Below are positions 1-10,400 of a stretch of DNA of 64,000 nucleotides, one piece after another (the stretch's first letter is position 1; each line of letters begins with the position of its first letter). Made by a program: the position numbers and the translations under genes. The DNA comes from Diphasiastrum complanatum (Eukaryota; Streptophyta; Lycopodiopsida; Lycopodiales; Lycopodiaceae): positions 18,933,450 to 18,997,449 of the forward strand of contig CM055095.1 of NCBI GenBank assembly GCA_029204225.1, written 5' to 3'. The notes under the pieces are model-generated. The model saw only the letters and a list, made by a program, of their open reading frames with translations, was not told the DNA's origin and did not search any database.

Positions 1-108
1 TTAGGTCGTCAAATGCGGCTGCCAGTTGGCTGGAGTCTGCTGACATTCATCTAGTTCTTCTCAAAAGTTGTTTGTTGATAAGCGGTGACATTTGGCAGTT
101 AACAGTCT

Positions 109-160
109 ATCTGCATAAATGAACGTGACTGTCACTTGCAGAAATGAACGTAACTGTCAT
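109..160. repeat. Short direct repeat, about 24 bp, two copies
   Basis: Two near-identical units of the form ctgca-aatgaacgt-actgtca lie next to each other. A related pair occurs near 4,565-4,615, so the two places belong to one repeat family. No coding capacity is seen. Confidence 0.6.
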
Positions 161-293
161 CAGGGAGAAAGCGAAAAAATTGCGAGTTTTGTGAGAAATG
201 TGACAGTGTCGCAAAATCTCATTTCCTGAATATTGGGATAGCCCCACACTCTGCCAAGTCATTTTCTTAACATTTGAGGCACTTTGAAAGAAT

Positions 294-466
294 GCGAAAA
301 ATGTGACACTGCATTTTTGCTTGCAATTCTTGAGAGGGCGAAAAACGCGACACTGCATTTTCACTCGAAATTTTTGACAGGCAAAAAATGCGACACTACA
401 TTTTTACTTGAAATTCTAGACAGGCGAAAAACACAACACTGTATTTTCACTTGCAATTTTTTACGG
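294..466. repeat. 43-44 bp minisatellite, four degenerate copies
   Basis: Units begin at 294, 338, 381 and 424. Each opens with gcgaaaaa or gcaaaaaa, continues with a gacact-like word and ends with an AT-rich stretch near attcttgaca. The short open frames here come only from the repeat. A sequence just left of it (about 258-285) is matched near 4,638-4,665. Confidence 0.75.
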
Positions 467-519
467 TGTCGCTTTAAGAGAAAATTGAGTGTAAGTGAGA
501 ACACATTCCTAATTTTTAT

Positions 520-1358
520 GTCTCGTGCTTTGATGGTGTGATTGTTTTGGTTGCACTATATGTTGAGGACTTGATTATCTCTGAAAATAATCAAGATGTA
601 ATAGACATGATCAAGACTAATCTTATGAATCAATTCAAGACGACGAATCTCAACCTAATGCACTATTGTATTAGAGTGGAAGTGTGGCAAAAAGAACATG
701 AGGTGAAGCTAACTCAAATCAAGTAAGTTCGAGAATTGTTGCACAGGTTCAGGGTGCAAGATTGTAAGCTAGTGAAAGAGCCAACACATCGATTGAGTCA
801 AGTAAAAAGCTTTCCAAGCTTGATGAGTCATAGCCATTTGACGCTACATTGTATAGAAATTTGGTAGGAAGCTTGATCTACCTTATCCCAACTAGGCCAA
901 ATATATGCTATGCTATTGGTATTGTGAGTCAGTTTATGGAAACACCTACTAAAACTCATTAGAGAAGGCAACCAAGTGCATTTTGCGGTATGTTAAGGGC
1001 AGTTTTGACTATGGCTTAGTATACAAGAAGCAAGAGTGATAGATTCGTGGTTTCATGGATGCGGATTGGGGAGGTGATCGTGATGATCGTAGATCAACCA
1101 CATGGTATGTATTCCAGCTTTGTGGTAGTTGCTTTTATTGGTCTAGTAAGAAGCTAAGTACATTTGCTCTATCCACAATAGATGCCAAGTATAAGCAATG
1201 CGTAGTGCAGCACAAGAAGCAATATGGCTGAGACAAATCTTGGGAGAGGAGAAATTGATGTGAAGTAGAAAAATTCCATGACTATATCTAGCAATAGTCA
1301 GAGTGGCATTTGGTTGACAAAGTGTCCGGTGTTCCATGCGAGAACCAAACTCATTGAG
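520..1358 (+). mobile_element. Copia (Ty1) LTR-retrotransposon fossil: reverse transcriptase end and RNase H
   Basis: A decayed 3' part of a Copia polyprotein. The block at 538-720 carries the reverse-transcriptase motif in the form YVEDLII. Farther on are remains of the typical Copia blocks: a GSLIY-like stretch, DADW and DDR of RNase H around 1,060-1,090, an EAIWL-like stretch near 1,220, and the C-terminal VFHARTK motif at about 1,330. It is broken many times. No LTR or integrase of this copy is visible. It ends against a - strand Gypsy piece at about 1,358. Confidence 0.8.
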
Positions 1359-1815
1359 TATAGCAGGACCTTATCTCCAATCTAGAAGTCTCTAAGTTTC
1401 AATGATCGATCATGCCATGCTTTTTGTCGACGTTTGTGGACTTGTTGAGCATGGATGTTGATCTGTCATGTTTCGCATAGTTGTTCTAGATGGAATAACC
1501 TATTTGCTAGAGTCTATTGATTATCGAGCTCAAGGTTATAGGCCACTCGAAGGGAGGGGATATGGAATTCTACAAGCATAACGGCTTCTTGGCCATATGT
1601 TAGCTGGAAAGGGGTTAAGCTTGTAGCTCTCTTTGGGATGGTGCGATAAGCCCAGAGAGCAGCATGAAGTTTGAGTTCCCAATCAGGTCGACTGGATTCG
1701 ACGGTTTTGGTGAGAATTCCACATAGGATTTTATTCGTGGATTCCGCTTGGCCATTGCATCATGGATAGTATGGGGAACTTTTGCGATGTACCACAAATT
1801 TTTTTGAAAGGAGAT
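1359..1815 (-). mobile_element. Gypsy (Ty3) fossil: integrase fragment
   Basis: On the - strand the sequence reads as the C-terminal half of a plant Gypsy integrase: a degenerate SPYY-HASGQAESTNK region, then the ILTKTVE, DWE and ALWAYRT blocks, then the linker with KVLLY. Flanking reverse transcriptase of this copy is absent, so it is a fragment wedged between two Copia pieces of opposite strand. It is broken. Confidence 0.75.
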
Positions 1816-1819
1816 CTGC

Positions 1820-2310
1820 TATGAAAAGTTGCATCTTCGAAGAAAATTCTTCACACTCGAGATGTTGAACAATGATTCTCTTCAAAATCATATTAACAGT
1901 TTAAGAATCTCTTGCAACAGATGGCCGCTGTCAGATCAGTCATAGACAATCAAGATGCAATTATGACATTGCTTTCAAGCCTGCCCTCTACATATGAGAA
2001 CTAGGTGATGATCATCACAACACACTCAGATTTAACACTTACCAGAGTTATCACTATGTTGTTGCAAGAAGATAATCAAAGAGGTCAAGACACTTTGTCT
2101 ACCTCTTCATCTCATGCTCTATATGTCAACAAGGGCTCGAAACGATAGAAGTAGAAAAGCTCCAAGCAGTCTACATCGAATCAGAAACAGACTCAAAGTC
2201 AAGAACAATCATCGAATCCACATTCGTCGAAGAAAAAGATGTTTTGCAGGTATTACAAATGCAATAACTATGAGATCCAGGATTGCCGAATTCTCAAAGC
2301 GCAAAATTCT
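1820..2310 (+). mobile_element. Copia fossil: gag region
   Basis: Short segments match the gag (UBN2-type) region seen more fully at 62,095-62,658 in this window: LHLRRKFFTL, a 'LLSSLP..YE' block and an ITTHSDLTL-like block. A degenerate zinc-knuckle block (CRYYKCNNYEIQDC) follows at about 2,240-2,290. The copy is broken several times and continues into a Gypsy piece. Confidence 0.7.
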
Positions 2311-4290
2311 ACCATGCCAAACGCCCACACTATCCATGGGATCTTTGCGAAGAGGAGACCATATTTCAAATTGATGACGAGATCCTCCATGACATACCAC
2401 CTGTCCCTCATCCACACACCTCCCCACAGCCAAAGCCTCAACCACATGGCCATGCTATGATAGAGAAGATAAAAAACCGCTTCAAAGTCCGCCTGGCGAC
2501 CTCACAATTATTAGGGAAGTTCTTGAGATTGCCTCTGTTCCTACACCAACCCCCGAACGTCCCCAATCACCATCCTGGTAGGTGAAAGGCAAGGCCCCCC
2601 TCGAATCTCCAGCCCATGATGTCCCTGCATACTTTAAGGACTATACAATTGAGGATGTCACAATCCAATTACCCCAAGCCCAACGTGAGCCAAATGGTAA
2701 TTCGCCCTACGAAGGCCCGGCATGAACAATCACCCTTTTATTTTGAGTGAGCCAAATGAAACCAACGAATATATTGTCCACGTCAGAGCTCATCTCAATC
2801 GCGAACAACGCTGATGGCTTGAAAAACTCCTGCGAAAATATCGACATGTCTTTGCATGGACCTATAAAGACATGAAAGGCGTCTCACCCCAAGTAGTTGT
2901 GCATCGTATCCCACTTAAACCGAGTGCGAGGCCAATTGTTAGCCGTCCATACAGATGCAATCCAATCTATAAGGCCAAGATCAAAGAAGAATTACAACGT
3001 CTCTCAGATGCGGGATTTATCTATGAAATCGAGCATACTGAGTGGGTCTCCCCAATTGTCATCGTTCTCAAGAAAAATGGAAAACTTCGCATTGTGTCGA
3101 CTTTAAGAAACTTAACGTCGTCACCGAACGTGATCATTTTCCAGTACCTTTTGGAGAATCCATCCTAGAAAATCTAGCAGGAGATGAGGCTTACTCCTTC
3201 TTAGATGGCTTTAGCGGATACAATATGATCCAAATTGCTGAAGAAGATCAACATAAAATCGCTTTCGCCGCAGAATGGAAACCTTCTGCTGGAAAGTCAT
3301 GCCTTTTGGTCTCTACAATGCCCCTAGCACCTTCCAACGTGTTATGCAAGCGACCTTTTCTTAGCAGATGGGCGATAACCTAGAGATTTACCTGGACGAT
3401 TTAGGTGCACATTCAGAAGAAACACGCCATTTGTCTGTGTTCGAATTTTTTTTTATCCAATGTCAACACTTCGGCATCTCCCTTAATCCTGAAAAATGCC
3501 AGATCTGGATAACACATGGTATTGTGTTAGGACATATTATTTCCTGAAATGGCATTGCCACTAACCCCAAAAAGATCCTTATCATTCAAAATCTATCGGA
3601 ACCGCATACGATATGCGAAGTTACTACTATCGGTGCTTTATTCTCGATTTCACTAACAAAGCACGCTTAATCTACAAAGTAGTTGTAGTTCCCAAATGGA
3701 CGGATGAACAACGCGTTGCATTTAATCAACTCAAAGAAGCCCTTACCAATGCACCTATCCTCTGGGCTCCTGATTATTCTAAATAATTCCATGTGCATAC
3801 CGATGCATCCAAGTTATGCCATTGGAGCAATGCTCACCCAACTGGGAGAATTCAAAAAGGATTGTCCAATCCGTTTTCTTAGTAGACAATTGATATCTGT
3901 TGAAATCAATTATACCACTACTGAACGTGAAGCCTTGGCAATGGTATATATGGTTTAGAAGTTTCATTATTATCTTCTAGGAAAAGTTTTTGCATTCTTC
4001 ACTGATCATCAAGCACTATTGTATCTCATCAACAAGACTTGCACCACAGGCCGTATTACTAGATGGATCCTATTACTACAAGAATTTGAGTTTAGGATCG
4101 TGGTTCGTAAGGGAGTTCAACATTTTCTAGCAGATCATCTGTCCCGAATTCCTAACCTTCCTACCCCTAATCAAGGCGTCAATGATGATTTACCATATGC
4201 CATCCTTTTCCAAGTTGACTCTACACCCGTATGGGCTAAGATGTCCCAAACTTCTTTCGAAGTTTTGGCTTCAACTACGTGGCCGATCTG
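2311..4290 (+). mobile_element. Gypsy fossil: pre-RT linker, reverse transcriptase and RNase H
   Basis: Blocks in order: a proline-rich linker (2,311-2,590), the start of reverse transcriptase (2,872-3,120, with SDAGFIYEIEHTEWVSPIV), the DGFSGYN block near 3,205-3,230, the LDD region near 3,400, and RNase H with the HTDAS start (about 3,795), REALAMVY (3,925) and FTDHQALLYL (4,000). The SPIV-LKKNGKLR and DHFPVPF words are typical of plant Gypsy elements. It is broken many times. No LTR was recognised. Confidence 0.85.
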
Positions 4291-4889
4291 AGTATATGAT
4301 ATATTGAGGATAGTAAGCGTACCATCCTTCGATTTCGATTTTGAGTCTTATGTGTCGTCTTTAGGCTTCACTTCAATAATTGTAACAACATCCCACAACT
4401 GAATGACAATTAGCAAGGTCTTCATTTTAAATTTTCATAAATGATAGTTCGATAACACAATAAGAAGATAGTATTGATTCAATATAAAAAACAAAATAGA
4501 TGTAAATGAGTACAACAACTTTGAGGATTGAAGCCACGTACTCTAAGCTATCTCTGAGTGACTACATATTTGAACGTAAACTGTCACTCTGCATAAATGA
4601 ACTTAAACTGTCATGCAAAAAATGCGAAGGTTTTCGCCAATGTCATTTTGTTAACATTTGAGACATTTGGCATTTTGCGAGAAAGACGAAAATCCCAAAA
4701 GACGAAAATCCCAAAAGACGAAAATCCCGAAAATGCCGACTCTGTGAGCCATTTCCGAGTAGTTATGCAGACTGTGTAAAAACATGAAGAAATCTGCAGG
4801 TCTGGATAAAAGTTGGATGAAGATTAAAAAGTCGATTAGTCAATTAGTAGGAGAATAATCAAACAAGGTTAACATGGTTATTCGAATCA
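4291..4889. repeat. Unassigned AT-rich spacer with a 16-bp triple repeat
   Basis: No gene is seen. At 4,685-4,732 the 16-bp unit gacgaaaatcccaaaa stands three times head to tail, the third with one change. The stretch 4,560-4,665 resembles 105-285 at the left edge of the window, so both may be remains of one LTR family. Confidence 0.55.
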
Positions 4890-5345
4890 TCATTCAAATT
4901 TCCACCATAACAAATGCAATAATTATGTGTCGACTATAAATATCGAAGAACTCTAAGTAGAGTTTTTCGATTAATGATACCTGGATTCGACATGTACTTA
5001 GTGTAGTAACTGAATAAGTAATGTTAGGTCTAATACATATCATGACATACATGAGAGAACCAATAACCAAATGATAAGGATATTGTTTCATCTACCGACT
5101 TCTTCGAAATATTGGGGACATAGGTCCTTCAAATATTTCAAACTTGGATCCATTGGAGTTTTGGCTGGTTTGCAGTCGGCCATTTGATGTTTGAATAAAA
5201 AGTTATGAATGTACCTTTGTTGACTGATGCAAATCAATCTATGATCACGATAAAATCTATATACCAAGGTAAAAACGGACCTCCCTACTATCATCCAATG
5301 AGACATACTTCTGAGTTGTAGCTTGACTGAACTCATGAAACCAAT
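4890..5345 (-). mobile_element. Copia fossil: reverse transcriptase end
   Basis: On the - strand, two adjoining frames carry the end of a Copia reverse transcriptase: LICISQQRYIHNFL, MADCKPAKTPMDP and, farther on, VIGSLMYVMICIRPNITY. These match the family pattern ISQ-KYA, DCKPV-TPM and GSLMYL-TRPDI. It is a broken fragment with no RNase H recognised. Confidence 0.8.
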
Positions 5346-6037
5346 TTCGATGGCTTGTCATGTGTTGATTAGCACCTGAATAATCGAAATCTTGTCGGGT
5401 TTCGACAAAGAAAGATCGCTTCATTACCAATTATCAAAACTCAGATAATAATAGCATGAATAACAGAAACAATAGAACAAGACAAGTAATGTGTCAAATT
5501 GTTGAGCATAATTTGTATTGTTGAATGATGAAAAAAATCTCCGTTGTCTAGTCTGATTGCACTATAATATTAGTGCTTCTAATTTTATTATAATTTTTTG
5601 CTCATACACAAATTGTAATCGCGATAGCTTATTAAATATTAGTCTACGCCTATGGCGAAACATAGAGAGGAGAAGAAAAAGAATGACAACTTCAGAACTT
5701 GTTGATGTTAAACTGAACTGATCTATTGATTATTTATAGTTGTTGATGGCACAACCCTAACAGAATGCGCCGTTATCCACCTGGTAGGTGCCATGTGGAG
5801 TTACGGGATTGGACCCGAAATATGTAGTGGATAAGACTCCACTATCAAATATGTTGAAGTCGTCATTTGGAACCCTCGAATAATCATTTTAGGTCTATGC
5901 AATACTGTCTCGACAATATGTGTATATATCTAGACGTTCTCGAAACCTTCGACACTGTCTCAATAATGCGAGTAAAACTCTAGAGCAGTTCCACATTACA
6001 AAATGATTTAAGGGATGAAATCTAATAGACCAACTCT

Positions 6038-6040
<3 letters not shown>
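5346..6040. other. Unassigned; possible LTR remnant on the - strand
   Basis: No coding sequence is seen. On the - strand a TATA-like ctataaata lies near 5,730-5,740. The stretch lies upstream, in transcription sense, of the - strand Copia fragment, so it could be what is left of its LTR, but no matching partner or primer binding site was found. Confidence 0.25.

Positions 6041-6070
<30 letters not shown>
6041..6070. repeat. (CT)n microsatellite
   Basis: A pure CT run of about 28 bases. Confidence 0.9.
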
Positions 6071-6074
<4 letters not shown>

Positions 6075-6159
6075 TATACTATTTCAGTTGGGTAATACAA
6101 TGATTATTGTTGTGGTGTGGTTTTCTGCCTCTACTTGTGTTGTCTTCATGCTAATGTTA

Positions 6160-6440
6160 TTGTGTTTTAGGGTACGAAATGATTGATTTATTTGTTGGCA
6201 TGCAAAAATTAATAACGTTTTGGAATGTGCCAGGTCCTTGCCATTATGGCAAGTTTGACTCGATGTAGGATACGTAATCGTCAATTTTTCCGTTGGCATG
6301 CAAAAAGTAATTATGTTCAGGAACATGACAAGTGCTCGCCATTTTGGCGGGACCGGCGACTTAGTTGTGTCTTGGCCTGCTTTGCCAACAATTATATTCA
6401 CCATAATGGCAAGGACCTAACATGTTTTAGGGTACTTAGA
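6160..6440. repeat. Inverted-repeat region with a perfect 17-bp palindrome
   Basis: The word aggtccttgccattatgg near 6,232-6,249 recurs inverted near 6,401-6,418. Positions 6,237-6,253 form a perfect palindrome, cttgccattatggcaag. The phrase ttggcatgcaaaaa occurs twice, about 97 bp apart, and ttttagggtac stands at both sides. This looks like a small non-autonomous element or a fold-back remnant; no transposase is present. Confidence 0.5.
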
Positions 6441-6464
6441 TATGTGTTATTCTAGATATGTTAA

Positions 6465-7295
6465 CAATTTTTATTTTTATTTTTATTTTAAATTTAAACA
6501 TCTTCTCCATTCAATTAGAATCCATACATTCTTGCTTTGAAATTATGATTTTATGGGCAAATTTGTGAGGTGATTATTTTTTGCACGAACCAATAACAAA
6601 GTTGGGTAGGCCTTTGGGTATCATTTTTTCATAGCTTTGCCATGGTAGGGGTAAGCAATTGTGAAGATTTACTAAATCGTGAGATCTAGATTTTGTGAAT
6701 CTCGACATTAAAATAAGTTGTTCTAATTCATTACTTTTCTAGATGCAATTTTGTTATTTTGTAAATTTTTAACAATATGAAGTGCTTAACACACACATTT
6801 ATGTTTATTTTTTTTGTGTTTTGGGGGGGTGGGGTTGGGTGTTGTTGGTTCCTAATAAAGTGTAATTTATCTCCAAAAACATGGACGTGATGTTAAATCG
6901 CAAGGCCGCATTCTGGCCACGAGATCACTCTTCTTTTGTTTTCTTCTTCTTTTTCTTCTTCTTCTTCTGCATTGCTCGATCATTCGATGCAAGAAGCGCT
7001 TTCTCCTCCTCCTCTTCCTCCACGATGCCGCACAAGTGATGATAGATGCCTAGCTTCTTCGCATCAAGGGCAATCGATCGATCGCCATCCCATCGTCACC
7101 CTTGCTGCCTCCCATCTCATCACTTGATGCCGCTTTTTTTCATTTCCGTTTAGTTTTACCCGCGCTCTAGGGAATGGAATGCTTTTTTCCATGGCGTATG
7201 ACCGATCAATGAGCGCGTAGCTTAATACTACTGGTCAGTGACAGGGCGGGTTTTGCACAGGGCGTTCTGCAAGGCGCTGGGGTGTTGCAAGCATC
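6465..7295 (+). promoter_or_regulatory. Upstream region and 5' leader of the PP4 gene
   Basis: The first 400 bases are AT-rich. From about 6,930 the + strand turns pyrimidine-rich, with a tct/ttc tract at 6,932-6,968, then GC-richer up to the start codon, as is common for plant 5' leaders. A 63-codon open frame at 6,936-7,127 begins in the tract and could be an upstream ORF if transcription starts that early. No single TATA box stands out, so the start site is not called. Confidence 0.4.
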
Positions 7296-7436
7296 ATGTC
7301 CGATCTGGACAGGCAAATTGAGCAGCTGAAGCGATGCGAGCCTCTGAAAGAATCGGAGGTTAAAACTCTGTGTCTGAAGGCTATGGAAATCCTCGTGGAA
7401 GAGAGTAACGTGCAAAGAGTCGATGCACCAGTTACG
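7296..7436 (+). CDS. PPX: PP4 catalytic subunit, exon 1
   Basis: This exon encodes residues 1-47, from MSDLDRQ to APVT, and ends in phase 0 at a gtatgc donor. The start ATG is the first in frame and matches the family start. Confidence 0.96.
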
Positions 7437-10400
7437 GTATGCAATATGTGTGTCGAATTGAACTTATCAAGACGTTTTTTACGACCCTAAAATTTCTATT
7501 ATATTGTAGCCTCATATTAGTCTGTTGTATAATAGAGCATTGTGTAGCTGCATATGATTTTACTCGGAACCGCTTCAGCTGAGAGCTGGAAGAGTAAGTT
7601 TGATGTTTTGAAAGCACGTATTGTCATATGATTTTTAAGCATTTGAGATTCACGTCTTCCTGTGTATGTTTGATATGAACTTGATGTTTATAGAACTCAA
7701 AATGGGTGAATGCTTGCATTATTCCTGTTCGAATGTAAGTTTTAACTTTAGTGTAGCGTAAGCATGGCTTTTTAAGAATTCTGCATATTGTGACGACGTC
7801 TTCTTTCAAGACACCTATTGTGTTGTTCTCTTTAAAGTTTATTGATCGAGTATTTTTTGAAGTGACGAATGGCTTTGTGTTCGTTTCTCACAATAGATAA
7901 GTAGAAACCCTAAACGTGCAGATTCTTATCGAAATCTATGAAAGACTGTTTCTCACAACAGATAAGTGTAAACCCTAGAAGTGCATATTCTTACTGAAAC
8001 CTCATGAGGGATTTCGATCAAATGGGGGCGAATTACACTTATATTGTTAGCAAGTATTTGACTTAAGTTTCTATCCTGGAAAGTCATAACTGCACCTTAG
8101 AAAATCAAAACTGGTCATTCTAATATTTAGGCTTGCATTTGTTGGAAAGAATTTAAGTGCTACTTCATTCTTTGGTTTTGTGTCTGGTTAGTATTTGGAG
8201 TGAATTGGTGAGACTTAAATACAGGTTCAACATGCTTTCTTCAAAAGGAAAGTTTGATTGCGCTGCCAAATTTTTGTTTCCATTTTTCAGGTTTTTAAGA
8301 TTATCTCTTTATCAACATATGGTTTTGTGTCTAGTTAGTATTTGGAGTGAATTGGTGAGACTTAATTACGGGTTCAACAAGCTTCTTTAATAGGAAAGTT
8401 TGGTCGACGTGCCAAACGTTTGTTTCCATTTTTCAGGTTTTTAAGATTATCCCTTTATCACCATATCGTTTCTTTGAATTCTAGTTAAACGTTCCCATGG
8501 CTCCATGTTATTAAACTACAAATTGTTAGCAAGATATGTTAGACGTGCCTATGTATTTCAAAGCAAGCAACAACTATTAAGCTCGTTGGTTGGGGGTAAG
8601 AGTCGATTGTCTTTTTCATCAAACCTAAATGGTGATGGCACTAGTCGCTGGACAAGACAAAAAGATTGGCATCTGTGATATCCCTTCAAAGATCTCTTAT
8701 TCCTTATGGTTTTAAAATTTATAGTAAAGGATTAAAAAAGAGGATCAGTTTTTGTCTTCAGCATGTGATAGGAGATGGAAATTCGAGTTTGTTGATCTAT
8801 TCTTTTTTAGTTCTTCCACCTTTTCAAGAATTGATATGAGGAGATGTGAAATGTTAAAATAGGGTTATTCCAAAACAGCATGATGCTGGTTGTGAGAAAG
8901 TATAATAGACCCCAGGAGTTAATTTGTCAGGATATCTTGTTATGAGGATATCAAAAATAGGTGAAAGTGCAAAAATTATATGATGGTGTGCATTTGTGGA
9001 AAGTAGAGACATAGACATCCTTATGTGTCTACTTAGGAACATATGTAGAAGATGAGTTGTGAATGTACAATCAAGCATTGCAAAATTGTGAACAAGATAA
9101 GCAATGTTGGAGCTATGAAATCCCTTAGTAAGTTGTTGGATTCAAGCCTAAGCTAGCTAAATAAAATCTAACCAAGCTAAGAGCTACCTTGTAATCAGTC
9201 GACTTTTAATAATGAGGTTAATTGGTCTATGAGGGCCTAAACGAGAATCAAATTTTCAAGTCTCAATTAGAGCCTTATAGTAACCCAATATTAACCAAAT
9301 AGTAACAATAATTATCAAAATTATCATTGTTGGGTCCAAGCACTCAAGTTATAATGTCTTAATATTAGATAGTAACAAGTTACAACTAACAATAAGGTAC
9401 CCGAGGTCCAAGGCTGAAGGTCGAATTAATTGCCTATAAAATGCGTGTAGCTTACCTTCTTCTTCAAAAAGAAAGTTATCTTATGGTGAAATGCTGAAGC
9501 TGCAATTTGAAATCATCGATGTTGTTGAAATAATTTGCAAAACAAAAGTAATATGCAAATATGGAGATACCGCTTTAGAAATCATGAAGATTTCAGTTAT
9601 CCTAGTAACGAATGCTAAAGCTTACAATTGAGGAGGAGAATGCCCTTCAATTGAAATTTTGTTGAAGCCTTAGCACTAAGTTTGTGAAGCTGCATAAAGG
9701 AAGATATGGTGAAGGCATCAAATGCTGAAGCAACAATTGGTATATAATGATGCTCCTAACCTATTGATATCAATGCTACAAAATATAAGATTCTCATACT
9801 ATATAAGGTTTGTGAGGAAGATAATGTGTATATTGAAGGAGTTGTAGATGTGAATGCCAAAGAATGAGCAACAACCTAATAAAATAATTCTCAAAACCAA
9901 AATATGAGATAGCTAATAATAGCTATCAAGCTCATGGATGGATCAAGAATGTCAACCAAAAGGCATCAATGTAAATGATATTGTGAAATGAGGCCATAAA
10001 AAGGTTGCCCGATACAAATATAATTTATATGAGTTAGATTGTCAACTAAAGCCATAAATATAACCGTCCTATTAAAGAATGCCATAACAAAGTTGCTGCA
10101 TACAAATAGATACACTACCAACTATATTAATAATAGTATCACATCAAAACAATGACCCCACAGTAGCTAACCAAATCATAAGATAAATGTTGAAAGTGGC
10201 AATTGAGTGAAGCACAACTTCACCGCAAGTAGATTCAGAGCCTTCAAATGCCATTGCCAATCAAGAAAGCAATATTACCATAATAGTGAACGATAGCCAT
10301 AACCATCAAGTAGAAGCAACTGGTAGTGATGTTGAGTCCAATTTTTTTTTTGTTTTTAGAGAGATTACATTATCTAAGACCTTTTCTATCCTTATGATCT

